Positions 57,401 to 59,899 of a stretch of DNA of 64,000 nucleotides are shown here, one piece after another. Within the stretch, counting starts at the first letter, position 1. Every line of letters starts with the position of its first letter. Source of the stretch: Nilaparvata lugens (Eukaryota > Arthropoda > Insecta > Hemiptera > Delphacidae); the NCBI RefSeq assembly GCF_014356525.2, contig NC_052515.1, forward strand, positions 24,125,212 to 24,189,211, in the 5' to 3' direction. Both the position numbers and the translations under genes were made by a program. The notes beneath the pieces are model-generated. The model searched no databases. It saw nothing but the letters and a program-made list of their open reading frames with translations, and was not told where the DNA came from.

Positions 57401-58639
57401 GCTAATCAATCAAATAACACAATTCATATTTTTGTAAATATAAAATATCTCATAGTAAAGTAACCCATTCATTTTAGAATTTAGGATTTGAATTTTTCCT
57501 ACAACAAAACTTTTTTTATATGACAATTGCTTTCTGAATGAACCATGTAACCTATTCTTGGAAACTAACAGAAACCTTTAAATTTTGAAAGTTGCTAATC
57601 AATCAAATAACACAATTCATATTCTTGTTATAAAATACTTGGATAGTTATAAATAAAAGAAATTCGAACTCACAATACTCATTTTATCGGTTTTGCAAGC
57701 ATTGAACTTCCAGTCTTGTATCAATAAGAGTATGATAGTAAAAAATACGTAGCTATTGTTAAATTTGGCAGTTTTAAAATGAAAAGTTCCTTGCTATTCG
57801 TCGAGGCGACATGTATCATCATCTGAACATTGAAATTGAAGTTTTGAATAGATGAAACAACCGAATTAGTCAATTATTATTCTTGAAACAGTTACTGTAC
57901 AACATTTCTGAAATCAATTGTAATTTTTCAATTATTTGAAAAACGTATTGCAACTTTAGGCCTTGAAGAACATGTTTATTTATTTACATTGGATAGTATA
58001 CCAATAGTACATGATAGTATGTATATCAATAGAAAAAAGGGTGTCATTCGTAAGTGCAATATCTCAAATGTGCGAGTATTTAATTTTTTCGTTATTTGTG
58101 TTTATTATATAAAATTATCAACACATTGCAAAAGATATTAGCATATCGTCATTCAAAGGCCAAACCCCAACCTCTCAAACCTTTGCTTTTACCTTTAAAG
58201 CCCAGAGCCTTTCAGGTTATGTTCATACACTAGACAAATTGCAATATCGCAGTATTGAGGCACACCCCAAAATAGTATATTATGGTAATATTAGTAACAT
58301 GAATATTATACTATGGAATTAGCATTGATTTTTCAATAATCCATTAATTTTGAAAACTTCAAAACGACCCTTATTGCTCAACAAGATTTACTTAGTTTAA
58401 CATGTTCAAGTTTGAAAAGTTCAACATGTTTTAATTTGGATAAGTGCAAAATAACTCTTATTATGGTTCAAAAAGGAAATAATAATATTCGATAAATAAT
58501 ATTCCCATACAATACACATATCTTAATCATACTTAACATACTTATTTTCCTCCTTGTTTCAGTTACAATAATTGGCGGAGTGGTGTTCCTAGTATTCGCA
58601 CTGTCGGCACTCATCTTCAACCCAGTTTCGGACTCGTAG
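3627..58639 (+). CDS. TMEM165: TMEM165/GDT1 (UPF0016) Golgi cation/proton antiporter, 8 coding exons
   Basis: The family exchanges Mn2+/Ca2+ for protons across Golgi membranes and supports Mn-dependent glycosylation; human loss causes a congenital glycosylation disorder. Join: 3627-3770, 19226-19421, 35846-36021, 39464-39517, 42307-42480, 49077-49259, 57036-57141, 58563-58639. The total is 1110 nt, 369 residues plus stop, and all junctions keep phase. Residues 1-24 look like a signal peptide (cleavage after VSA). The first motif is EIGDKT (77-82), the second EWGDRS (293-298), each in a hydrophobic repeat. Membrane segments lie near 60-91, 96-124, 127-145, 274-292, 311-333 and 345-363. MSPNEGQEEFEEVQ (150-163) matches the conserved start of the cytosolic loop. 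The human protein is 324 residues; most of the excess is loop residues 173-248 from exons 4-5. Introns 1 and 2 exceed 15 kb. Exons are noticeably less AT-rich than introns. UTR limits are unknown. Confidence 0.93.
4920..4964. repeat. Short perfect hairpin
   Basis: 'gtacccttttattaaaa' and 'ttttaataaaagggtac' are exact reverse complements with an 11-base spacer. It is not followed by a T-run that would suggest termination, and is probably a MITE remnant. Confidence 0.7.
5267..5365. repeat. Small foldback MITE, 'ctgacagttt' family, copy 1
   Basis: An element of about 100 bp with ends like 'gaattcacttttgtcagc' and 'gaattctgacagtttaaatt' around 'gggaagcatcgatgttatt'. Other copies: 34587-34689, 32170-32265, 58876-58975, 58990-59225 (interrupted) and 59363-59458. 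Internal inverted symmetry suggests a DNA-transposon derivative. Confidence 0.65.
5685..9065 (+). other. Extended purine-rich tract
   Basis: The strand asymmetry (A+G far above C+T) runs beyond the minisatellite into non-repetitive 'gaagaagaagaaaataaag'-like sequence to about 9065. The pre-mRNA sense strand carries the purines. The region 7960-9065 may be decayed minisatellite. Open frames seen here are antisense artefacts of stop-poor pyrimidine sequence. Confidence 0.75.
5745..7960 (+). repeat. 35-bp minisatellite with ~605-bp higher-order repeat
   Basis: The basic unit is like 'gcagctatgaagaaggatat' followed by 'gaagaaaatggagaa', 35 bp, about 60 copies with point changes. Larger blocks recur about 605 bp apart: 'ttttccaaagaaagatgtt' near 6160 and 6770, and 'gaattatataaagaaaatt' near 6550 and 7150. 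The 35-bp period is not a multiple of 3 and every frame is closed by stops, so it is not coding. The sense strand is nearly all purine except for TAT and CT. Confidence 0.95.
10329..10475. repeat. Foldback MITE 'ccggttgcacaaaagccgg', copy 1
   Basis: The ends 'ccggttgcacaaaagccggt' and 'accggcttttgtgcaaccgg' are exact inverted repeats, and the inside is also partly self-complementary ('gaccaatcagagaagccgtc'). Other copies: 14789-14935, 17402-17546 and 37336-37488. It lies between two diverged direct repeats (10246-10325 and 10482-10560). Confidence 0.85.
12430..12477 (+). CDS. Candidate alternative first exon in intron 1
   Basis: A 16-codon frame, MSEFFNKYFGSGEEFK, starts in good context (A at -3) and ends at a strong donor, AAG|gtatgt, in phase 0, the phase at which exon 2 of TMEM165 begins. 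Joined to exon 2 it would give an isoform without the signal peptide. It could instead open a nested gene whose other exons I cannot find, or be chance. I do not recognise the peptide. Confidence 0.3.
13793..14169. repeat. MITE, 'gtccacgttataatg' family, copy 2 (inverted)
   Basis: The ends are 'tatagtgagatctacgttat' and 'ttataacgtggacctcacta'. Internally it matches the reverse complement of 38262-38700. Its right half (from 14022) is also copied at 16586-16733 as part of a segmental duplication. Confidence 0.7.
14022..15182. repeat. Segmental duplication, copy A
   Basis: The sequence from 'taattattaattctac' to 'gatccacatcgtaatatta' is repeated at high identity at 16586-17800. It contains half of one MITE, a complete foldback MITE (14789-14935) and a short frame (15018-15209) with a KRKRRRRILTEG stretch. 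Copy A stops abruptly at an inserted element (15183 onward). Confidence 0.85.
14789..14935. repeat. Foldback MITE 'ccggttgcacaaaagccgg', copy 2
   Basis: The arms 'ccggttgtacaaaagccggt' and 'accggcttttgtgcaaccgg' differ by one base. It is carried inside duplication copy A. Confidence 0.85.
15183..16170 (-). repeat. Interspersed element, inverted copy, with internal 165-bp tandem array
   Basis: Read on the minus strand it starts 'aaatctggtgtggttcactc' (right edge) and matches 20635-21200. Its inner unit, with 'aatggcggataatcact' and 'gaaacggctctaatgatttt', is tandemly repeated four times (units near 15191, 15353, 15519 and 15685; periods 162-166), the last copy diverged. It lacks the AC-repeat end of the other copies. 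A short frame (15728-15916) is shared with the 20.8 kb copy. Confidence 0.75.
16400..16510 (+). mobile_element. LINE 3' tail ending in (AATA)n
   Basis: 'gggacagtttgggcacaagc' then 'ctgttgtgcctcctca' and a tail 'gaataaataaat'. The same tail occurs on the minus strand at 34846-34945 and more diverged at 27100-27180. It is typical of a 5'-truncated non-LTR retrotransposon or SINE tail. Confidence 0.55.
16586..17800. repeat. Segmental duplication, copy B
   Basis: A second copy of 14022-15182, in the same orientation, offset about 2.56 kb. Relative to copy A it has about 60 extra bases near 17065-17127 ('attgataataattaagatt' region) and extends past the point where copy A is cut by the inserted element. 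Confidence 0.85.
17402..17546. repeat. Foldback MITE 'ccggttgcacaaaagccgg', copy 3
   Basis: The arms 'ccggttgtacaaaagccggt' and 'accggcttttgtgcaaccgg' lie inside duplication copy B, so copies 2 and 3 derive from one insertion. Confidence 0.85.
18005..18250. mobile_element. Retroelement tail fragment ('ggtggggagtcctttgcggg')
   Basis: 'gtatggattttgttggtggg' through 'ccaccgcctgaatatataat' matches, inverted, the 102-bp insert at 59024-59125 that carries target-site duplications. The following 'gccgggaccgacagtttaac' segment may belong to the same element. The class is unresolved. Confidence 0.5.
18386..18464. repeat. Short inverted repeat
   Basis: 'tatgcagacggacgg' and 'cgtctgtctgcata' face each other across about 47 bases; further 'cagacgg' and 'ccgtctg' motifs lie just outside. 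It is probably a small MITE. Confidence 0.4.
18597..19050. repeat. Non-autonomous DNA element with a LINE tail nested inside
   Basis: The ends 'catgcagcgtttcgatcc' and 'ggatcggaacgctgcatg' are inverted with one or two changes. Inside, 18840-18925 reads 'ccaatttgggcgtaagcc' and ends 'gaatagaataaataaataac'-like, a LINE tail. The element ends about 175 bp before exon 2. Confidence 0.55.
19226..19421 (+). CDS. TMEM165: TMEM165 coding exon 2 (first catalytic motif)
   Basis: This exon encodes residues 49-113 plus one base of codon 114. The acceptor is tgtgttttag|ACA and the donor G|gtgagt. It carries EIGDKT (77-82), the first of the two acidic cation-binding motifs of the family, and the helix beginning KHSRLTVFAGA. 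It is strongly conserved and unambiguous. Confidence 0.95.
19537..19729. repeat. Foldback MITE 'cactacctccgtaaacaaag'
   Basis: The terminal arms 'cactacctccgtaaacaaag' and 'ctttgtttacggaggtagtg' are exact inverted repeats; inner arms 'gtagggctcctacaccaat' and 'attggtgtaggagccctac' also pair. It lies 116 bp after exon 2. Confidence 0.9.
20003..20297 (+). mobile_element. tRNA-derived SINE
   Basis: A B-box-like 'agttcgaatctcgacc' (20089-20104) follows an A-box-like 'tagtggtcagccttagg' at a tRNA-like distance. Then come an unrelated body ('ggagacgataagccgtcggt') and a (TTA)n tail ('tattattattatta') near 20281. The order of Pol III boxes, body and short tandem tail is that of an insect SINE. Exact ends are not resolved. 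Confidence 0.6.
20460..20600 (-). mobile_element. LINE/SINE 3' tail, minus orientation
   Basis: On the minus strand it has 'aaatttgggagaaaatggta', 'tctctcccaatcag' and a 'aataaataaata' end. A plus-strand copy is at 48800-48915. Confidence 0.5.
20635..21597 (+). repeat. Interspersed element, most complete copy
   Basis: It starts 'aaatctggtgtggtacactc' and 'acacaactttccttgc' and ends in the hairpin 'actttccttacc' / 'gggcaggaaagt'. It contains a 65-codon frame (20834-21031, MCSFYELLYLPTS...) shared with the inverted copy at 15728-15916, two 'taattatccgccattttt' units, and an AC repeat. The short 'actttcctt' terminal inversion suggests a DNA element; the class is not known to me. Confidence 0.65.
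21343..21475. repeat. Interrupted (AC)n microsatellite
   Basis: AC runs broken by CC and AA steps, inside the interspersed element at the same position as the 803-898 microsatellite. Confidence 0.95.
22111..22424. repeat. Recent tandem duplication, ~170 bp period
   Basis: 'aatactcttggaagacaata' through 'cacccacaagtcacaata' occurs at 22111-22264 and again at 22283-22424 with few differences (one short internal deletion near 'cattgacagtgc'). No coding sense. Confidence 0.9.
23235..23295. repeat. AT-rich hairpin
   Basis: 'aggatagtatataaaatata' and 'tatatactgtatactatcct' pair around an AT core. A related 'aaggatagtgtaatatag' / 'ctgtatactatcctt' hairpin is at 36248-36282. Confidence 0.6.
23591..23830 (+). 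mobile_element. LINE 3' tail with a 31-bp minisatellite
   Basis: The unit 'caatgtagaatagatttggg' plus 'ccaagccaaac' (31 bp) repeats about six times (23598-23776). The last unit runs into 'ccaaacctgttgtttgttg' and an 'ataaataaataaatatt' end, the layout of the LINE tails elsewhere. The minisatellite therefore seems to have grown inside a retroelement 3' UTR. Open frames across it are repeat artefacts. Confidence 0.7.
24063..24150 (+). mobile_element. Retroelement 3' tail ('gccctaacttcgccctccta')
   Basis: 'agggccggctgtgcccta' then 'cttcgccctcctagg' followed by AT-rich sequence. An inverted copy lies at 30845-30907 with an 'aataaag' signal, so this is probably a LINE or SINE 3' end. Confidence 0.5.
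24773..25139 (-). pseudogene. Non-LTR retrotransposon reverse transcriptase, C-terminal fragment
   Basis: The minus-strand frame reads LNILTLPSIFIYQLLVF, then GYNTRNSSLI, FPVHRHTSLEKTPFYSGI, RYFNKLPAAIRNLDSINKFK and ends LVEKALYSAAEF. This ILTLPS - NTR - FNKLP - FK - L - YS-EF order is the usual C terminus of jockey/CR1-type reverse transcriptase proteins. Upstream the frame is broken by a TGA where Arg is expected (KIV*VICGL), consistent with CGA to TGA decay. Only the tail of the element remains; the catalytic domain is absent. Confidence 0.75.
25186..25330. repeat. MITE 'taaggctaggc', copy 1
   Basis: The ends 'aaggctaggcacacaccagt' and 'actggtgtgtgcctagcct' are inverted, with 'catgtcttgtcttgtcttg' inside. 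A longer copy is at 45728-45941. Confidence 0.8.
26217..26467. repeat. Foldback MITE 'catagagaaa'
   Basis: The long arms ('ccatggtatagggcgtttat' and 'ataaacgccctataccatgg') extend outward through 'aagtagatat' / 'atatctactt' to 'catagagaaa' / 'tttctctatg'. Its 251 bp have no coding content. Confidence 0.85.
27529..28978. repeat. Inverted-repeat pair with ~960-bp interior
   Basis: The left arm 27529-27784 and right arm 28748-28978 share 'ttatcatctgtttttcca', 'catgaccttcagcgagtttt', 'cgaatttttatatcataaac' and 'gaaattgctcgct' in inverse order. The left arm carries a 10-bp repeat (actacataac, 27703-27765) that is much shorter on the right. The interior is AT-rich with no recognised gene. This is either one large element or two copies facing each other. 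Confidence 0.75.
29009..29222. repeat. MITE 'caggacttcctatata'
   Basis: The ends 'aggacttcctatata' and 'tatataggaagtcct' are inverted; the interior is less AT-rich ('ggccgccgtatgtggtggcc'). Confidence 0.65.
29399..29665. repeat. Tandem duplication, ~165 bp period
   Basis: 'gccttcctatcattttcact', 'ctttataacg', 'ctcactatagtta' and 'agatcaagctatg' recur in order from 29399 and from 29561. Each unit includes a MITE-like 'cactatag' end. Confidence 0.6.
30223..30381. repeat. Tandem duplication, ~82 bp period
   Basis: 'attgactacaa' through 'ttttctatccttttcactat' and 'cctcttgtatggcaaa' occurs twice in a row. Confidence 0.8.
30430..30720. repeat. MITE 'ccgtattacattgggccacc'
   Basis: The ends 'ccgtattacattgggccacc' and 'ggtggcccaatgtaatgcgg' are inverted with one mismatch. 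Length 291 bp, non-coding. Confidence 0.85.
31537..32157. repeat. Long foldback element (~300-bp arms)
   Basis: The left arm contains 'ctttctactggtgatatttt', 'caagctatcaaaatgaaaaa', 'atatgagcgcctaaag' and 'atgatttcttcatggta'; the right arm has these inverted, with the axis near 31850. A partial third copy lies at 37789-37850. There is no transposase frame. Confidence 0.85.
32170..32265. repeat. Small foldback MITE, 'ctgacagt' family
   Basis: 'gtcagcattccttgtgaat' and 'aactaatgctgacagt' face each other around 'aacatcacttctt'; a more diverged copy lies at 31445-31530. Confidence 0.55.
32619..33306. repeat. CpG-richer DNA element with 'gtccactggaaccg' ends
   Basis: The left end 'ctgtccactggaaccgtatt' pairs with 'gaattcggttccagtggac' on the right. 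Both subterminal regions are rich in 'ttcggccgaat'-like palindromes. No protein-coding frame. Confidence 0.65.
33414..33600 (-). pseudogene. Possible LINE C-terminal fragment
   Basis: The minus-strand frame contains CKCGMTQNYEHLMTC, resembling the C-x-C-G...H-L-x-x-C motif near the end of some insect non-LTR retrotransposon proteins. The rest is not recognisable, and the frame's first part is contributed by the adjacent MITE (33606-33911). Confidence 0.35.
33606..33911. repeat. MITE 'gcggcccatacactg'
   Basis: The ends 'gcggcccatacactg' and 'cagtgtatgagccgc' are inverted with one change; 'gcacgac' and 'gtcgtgc' motifs repeat inside. Length 306 bp. Confidence 0.75.
34050..34260. repeat. pogo/Tigger-like relic with ~98-bp tandem copy
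   Basis: 'aacctcgatataatacaccc' through 'cattttggagccttcaagat' is repeated twice, and the block ends 'actatatcgaggttccactg', inverted relative to the start. 'AACCTCGATATAGTAC' ends resemble pogo-superfamily elements; this is an inference. Confidence 0.55.
34587..34689. repeat. Small foldback MITE, 'ctgacagttt' family, best copy
   Basis: 'ctatagtgaaattcttcgct' and 'gtgaacctcactatag' form the ends; 'aaactgtcagcattgcttg' and 'ggaatgctgacagttg' form the inner arms. Confidence 0.8.
34846..34945 (-). mobile_element. LINE 3' tail, minus orientation
   Basis: The reverse complement reads 'gggacagttttgggcataag', 'cctgttgtgccttctcac' and ends 'aataaataaata'. Same family as 16400-16510. Confidence 0.55.
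35605..35761. mobile_element. GC-rich hAT-type MITE with 8-bp target duplication
   Basis: The 157-bp element starts CAGGGGCGGTCCGG and ends CCAAACCGCCCCTG, a hAT-like inverted end. It is flanked by 'atggtgta' (35597-35604) and 'atagtgta' (35762-35769), an 8-bp duplication with one change, as expected for hAT. It is strikingly GC-rich in an AT-rich intron and ends 84 bp before TMEM165 exon 3. An open frame across it (35581-35814) is not a gene. Confidence 0.8.
35846..36021 (+). CDS. TMEM165: TMEM165 coding exon 3
   Basis: This exon encodes residues 114-172. The acceptor is ctgttttag|TGG (phase 1) and the donor GAG|gtacgt (phase 0). The peptide has FGYAATIIPR, a third membrane helix (YVSTALFALFGLKMLREG) and the family signature MSPNEGQEEFEEVQ, which opens the cytosolic loop. 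It lies 84 bp downstream of a hAT MITE. Confidence 0.95.
36340..36872. repeat. DNA element 'acagagtgttctgaaaaaag'
   Basis: 'acagagtgttctgaaaaaag' followed by 'gtgcccata' faces 'tatgggcac' and 'cttttttcagaacactctgt', an exact terminal inverted repeat of 29 bp. Length 533 bp; the internal 98-codon frame (36387-36683) is not recognised. Confidence 0.9.
37336..37488. repeat. Foldback MITE 'ccggttgcacaaaagccgg', copy 4 (diverged)
   Basis: The ends 'cctgttgcacaaaagccggt' and 'tttgtgcaacagg' belong to the same family as 10329-10475, with a short insertion ('agacagggca') in the right arm. Confidence 0.75.
38262..38700. repeat. MITE, 'gtccacgttataatg' family, copy 3 (most complete)
   Basis: The ends 'ctatagtgaggtccacgtta' plus 'taatggcagtg' and 'cactgtcatta' plus 'taacgtggacctcactatag' are inverted. 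Length 439 bp, AT-rich interior, non-coding. Confidence 0.85.
39097..39443. repeat. Tandem duplication abutting exon 4
   Basis: Two units of about 173 bp ('gataaagccgtagttg'... and 'gataaggccatagttg'...), each with 'tttcctccata' and 'agcctatgtaaa', lie in tandem. The second ends about 20 bp before exon 4 and so contains its branch-point region. Confidence 0.85.
39464..39517 (+). CDS. TMEM165: TMEM165 coding exon 4 (small loop cassette)
   Basis: This 54-nt, phase 0-0 exon encodes SNDPSSSSDSKKTKRVST (173-190), a Ser-rich, basic stretch in the cytosolic loop. The acceptor follows a pyrimidine run (tcttttcttgcag) and the donor is ACT|gtaagt. The splice sites are good but the peptide is not conserved, so the call rests on sites and phase. 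It can be skipped without frameshift. Confidence 0.65.
39720..40099. repeat. Tandem duplication, ~188 bp period
   Basis: 'tctaattaataacaat', 'cttagcttgactttt'-like and 'ataacaggtcttggc'-like blocks occur in order in both halves, with moderate divergence. Confidence 0.75.
42103..42195. repeat. Small foldback MITE 'gctggtttccaagctcg'
   Basis: The ends pair as 'ggctggtttccaagctc' and 'gagcttggaaaccggcc'. A related copy with 'gagctcggaaaccggctc' lies at 49590-49670. Confidence 0.75.
42307..42480 (+). CDS. TMEM165: TMEM165 coding exon 5 (Val/Pro-rich loop cassette)
   Basis: This 174-nt, phase 0-0 exon encodes residues 191-248, rich in V, P, T and K, within the cytosolic loop. The acceptor is strong (ctctcctctcctctag). 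The donor AAG|gtctat is weak, and readthrough would add about 33 residues before a stop at 42577-42579. Its base composition is clearly that of coding DNA. It may be an alternative cassette; the human protein has no counterpart. Confidence 0.7.
42721..42978. repeat. 31/34-bp minisatellite
   Basis: About five units of 31 bp ('gtttctgaccagtacaaggg' plus 'cagtttgaaaa') are followed by about three 34-bp variants ('gtagtttccaaccagtacaa' plus 'gggcagtctgaaaa'). It starts 240 bp after exon 5. Unit variants are grouped, not mixed. Confidence 0.95.
43156..43281. repeat. Foldback MITE 'aaacatgtttcattacctat'
   Basis: 'acatgtttcattacctatgg' with 'tgtgacaattcaaa' pairs with 'tttgaattgtcaca' and 'ccataggtgataaaacatgt'. 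Confidence 0.75.
43912..44036. repeat. Long-armed hairpin
   Basis: The arms 'acagtgaaaatataattccc' + 'atgtgttctaatgggact' and their exact complement lie around a 36-base loop. A half-copy with 'tagtcctattagaact' lies at 48157-48200. Confidence 0.9.
45728..45941. repeat. MITE 'taaggctaggc', copy 2
   Basis: The ends 'taaggctaggcgcacagcag' and 'ctggtgtgcgcctagccta' are inverted; inner 'caagacaagacaagacatga' pairs with 'tcatgtcttgtcttgtcttg'. It is longer than the 25186-25330 copy. Confidence 0.85.
46501..46584 (+). CDS. Possible cryptic or alternative terminal exon
   Basis: A strong acceptor (ttcaattttctttgcag) is followed, in phase 0, by QPKLGKMRKREYNFHLFTHF and a stop at 46582. Joined after exon 5 it would truncate TMEM165 before the second motif. 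No family similarity supports it and no good donor is seen; it may be chance. Confidence 0.2.
   Translation, partial: QPKLGKMRKREYNFHLFTHFLLFAPFF
46697..46968. repeat. Tandem duplication, ~136 bp period
   Basis: 'tttctgtttttcaa' through 'tgttataaggaagaa' and 'ggaattagt' occurs twice in tandem with moderate divergence. Confidence 0.8.
47285..47370 (+). mobile_element. Retroelement 3' tail with AAATAAAA signal
   Basis: 'gtaacaaccgaaaccggtc' followed by 'ttaaataaaatctgtggttt' resembles the 3' ends of insect non-LTR elements. No coding part is attached. Confidence 0.4.
48450..48947. repeat. MITE 'agctgcgtttacattgg' with nested hairpin and tail
   Basis: 'gctgcgtttacattggtcaa' faces 'ttgaataatgtaaacgcc'. 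Inside, 'gtataaaaacaactaaata' pairs with 'tatttagttgtttttatac', and 48800-48915 is the LINE/SINE tail also seen at 20460-20600. Confidence 0.6.
49077..49259 (+). CDS. TMEM165: TMEM165 coding exon 6 (second catalytic motif)
   Basis: This exon encodes residues 249-309. The acceptor is gtatcttgtag and the donor GAG|gtatgt, phase 0. A variable segment (249-273) leads into FIQAFTLTFVAEWGDRSQLT and TIILAARE; EWGDRS (293-298) is the second cation-binding motif. Confidence 0.95.
49756..49960. repeat. MITE rich in 'ggagtggcg' motifs
   Basis: 'cacaatttacactggagtgg' and 'cacttcagtgtgaaatgg' form loosely inverted ends; 'gccactccagt' and 'ggagtggcg' pair inside. Confidence 0.55.
50053..50964. mobile_element. 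Foldback element made of inverted mariner-family transposase fragments
   Basis: The left arm (50053-50498, minus) and right arm (50532-50964, plus) are near-complementary copies of the C-terminal part of a Tc1/mariner-type transposase. Motifs visible are QHDGAPPHFHGEVRDF, PRSPDLTP and FFLWGFIKNKVY. The catalytic Asp expected before FFLW is His in both arms. The outer ends 'gattataaaaggactttaca' and 'tgtaaagtccttttataatc' are terminal repeats; the right end continues into 'accctgtata', typical of mariner ends. The transposase N terminus and first catalytic Asp are absent, so it is inactive. Confidence 0.85.
51009..51157. repeat. MITE 'gggtggaaacatagtg'
   Basis: 'agggtggaaacatagtg' and 'catatttccaccctt' are inverted ends; inner 'caagattgaagct' faces 'tctcaatcttg'. 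Confidence 0.65.
52470..52560. repeat. 57-bp direct repeat
   Basis: 'agtgggagggtatatg' followed by 'aacccaaagtgga'-like sequence occurs at about 52470 and 52527. Confidence 0.8.
55367..55450. repeat. 33-bp triplication in the right arm
   Basis: 'ccagctgatcaaaaactttt' plus 'tcaagtgtgataaa' occurs three times on the right arm but once in the left arm (near 54150-54170). Confidence 0.85.
55514..55766 (+). mobile_element. 5'-truncated non-LTR retrotransposon (RTE-like) with 11-bp target duplications
   Basis: The insert encodes the C terminus of a retrotransposon protein: RKLKYFGHIMRGPKYGMLHL, IIQGKLVGRRSVGRRRVSWL and FRAAVNKVRIAMMVANLQ, stop at 55756-55758, then only 8 bases ('agaagaag'). The perfect duplication 'attgtcatttg' flanks it (55503-55513 and 55767-55777). 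The very short 3' UTR fits RTE-type elements. The left palindrome arm (near 54075-54095) has the uninterrupted site. The frame is intact as far as it goes. Confidence 0.85.
56721..56960. repeat. Repeat end 'acagggtgtttcagaagtag'
   Basis: The block 'tacagggtgtttcagaagta' and 'gtcgaacattttagggtatt' is of a kind common in insect genomes as a transposon end; no inverted partner is visible before exon 7. It lies about 75 bp upstream of exon 7. Confidence 0.4.
57036..57141 (+). CDS. TMEM165: TMEM165 coding exon 7
   Basis: This exon encodes residues 310-344 plus one base. The acceptor is gaaattttttcag|GAT and the donor ACAG|gtaatc. The peptide DVFGVTLGGIFGHALCTG and GGRFIAQRISVRT matches the penultimate helix and the conserved IAQ-ISVRT link of the family. 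Confidence 0.93.
57142..58562 (+). other. TMEM165 intron 7, with tandem duplication
   Basis: Units at 57242-57445 and 57446-57640 share 'atctcatagtaaag', 'aacccattcattttagaatt' and 'ttttgaaagttgctaatcaa', about 200 bp each. The stretch 57650-58560 is AT-rich with nothing recognised. Confidence 0.8.
58563..58639 (+). CDS. TMEM165: TMEM165 coding exon 8 (C terminus)
   Basis: This exon encodes residues 345-369 (VTIIGGVVFLVFALSALIF then NPVSDS) and the TAG stop at 58637-58639. The acceptor is ctccttgtttcag. The last membrane helix and the short C-terminal tail agree with the family in length and content. Confidence 0.93.
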
Positions 58640-58875
58640 TAACTGCTGAATCTATAGTCTCGTCAGAAATGTTGTGATTATTAGTAGGGTAGTTGACTGT
58701 GAACTCGTTGCTGCATAGGATACTTACTCGAGACTGCATTGTTGTTTGGTGTATCACTGCTTCTAGATGATAATGTTAACGTGAGAGAGAACTATTTTAT
58801 TTGAAAAATGTTTCAAACATTGTGTAGGCTACAGCTTGCGCCACCGGACTTGTGTAACATATTTATTTTAAAGGA

Positions 58876-58975
58876 AATCTCTACATTCAGATTCATTTCT
58901 TACTTTCAGCATTGTTTGAATGAAAAACATTGATATTGTTGATAAGAAATGCTGTCAGTTGGAAGTCTTATGAGT
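58876..58975. repeat. Small foldback MITE, 'ctgacagttt' family
   Basis: 'actttcagcattgtttgaat' and 'aagaaatgctgtcagttgga' around 'aaaacattgatattgttg'. Confidence 0.6.
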
Positions 58976-58989
58976 AAATGTAATTTCAA

Positions 58990-59225
58990 TGTAATCTCTA
59001 CATTCAAATTCACTTAAAACTGTATTAAATTATATTATTAAACGGCTTAAATTATATATTCAGGCGGTGGGACCTTCCCGCAAGGGACTCCCCACCAACA
59101 AAAGCCATACGAATCTACTTTTTTTACTTAAAACTGTCAGAATTGTTTGAATAGGGAACACTGATGTCATTTATGATAAATTCTGACAGTTTAAGGTCAA
59201 TCCCAATACAGTCGGGTTATCTGGA
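58990..59225. repeat. Small foldback MITE interrupted by an insertion
   Basis: The left part (to 59023) and right part (from 59126, 'actgtcagaattgtttgaat' ... 'gataaattctgacagtttaa') belong together once the 102-bp insert is removed. Confidence 0.65.
59024..59125 (-). mobile_element. 102-bp retroelement fragment with 12-bp target-site duplication
   Basis: The perfect duplication 'acttaaaactgt' flanks it at 59012-59023 and 59126-59137. On the minus strand it reads 'attcgtatggcttttgttgg', 'tggggagtcccttgcggg' and 'ccaccgcctgaatatataat', as at 18005-18090. It is a short, probably 5'-truncated SINE or LINE copy. Confidence 0.75.
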
Positions 59226-59362
59226 AAATACTAGGCTATTGAGCTCGAATAAAATAAATGAGGGAATCCATTTAATGTACTGATATAATACACTACTTAA
59301 TTTTAGCACATTATTTTATGGAGTACTCTGAAATAAAACCAAGAAATCTAATCTCAAAATGC

Positions 59363-59458
59363 AGTGAGATTCACTTTAGAATTGTCAGCATTTGATAAAT
59401 GGGAAGAATTGATGTTATTTGTTAGGAATGCTGTCAGTTTTAAGTGGATACTACTATA
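59363..59458. repeat. Small foldback MITE, 'ctgacagttt' family
   Basis: The ends 'agtgagattcactttagaat' and 'ttttaagtggatactacta' are inverted, with 'gtcagcatttgataaatggg' and 'aggaatgctgtcag' inside. Confidence 0.7.
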
Positions 59459-59506
59459 TCCCATCTGAAAGTACCGTGTTATCAATGATATCTGGTTTGT
59501 ACTGAA

Positions 59507-59823
59507 GGACCAACTTTGGAGTTTTATCAATGATCCTTTACACTGTGAAATCCACAGAAACTATCATTCAGATGTCTATAATGAAGTTCTATAATATCAC
59601 TATTTATTATAGTTCTTTTTGATGTATTCTAATCATGAAATTATCGTAATTTCACGATCAAAAATAACTGAATGACCAATTCTGGAGTCTTATCAATGAT
59701 CTTTTACTCTGTTGAATCCACAGAAACTATCATTTAGATGTCTATAATATCACAATTCATTATAGTTATTTTTGCTGTATTTTAATCATGAAATCATCGT
59801 AATTTCACGATCAAAAATAACTA
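59507..59823. repeat. Tandem duplication, ~160 bp period
   Basis: 'ccacagaaactatcatt', 'agatgtctataat' and 'atcgtaatttcacgatcaaa' occur in both units at high identity; the second unit lacks a short internal segment. Confidence 0.9.
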
Positions 59824-59899
59824 ATTGAGAAACCCACATTTTTTTCTAGACTTAGCTCAATTTTTCTGTTGAAAATAAATGAATTCCACGTTTTTTATA

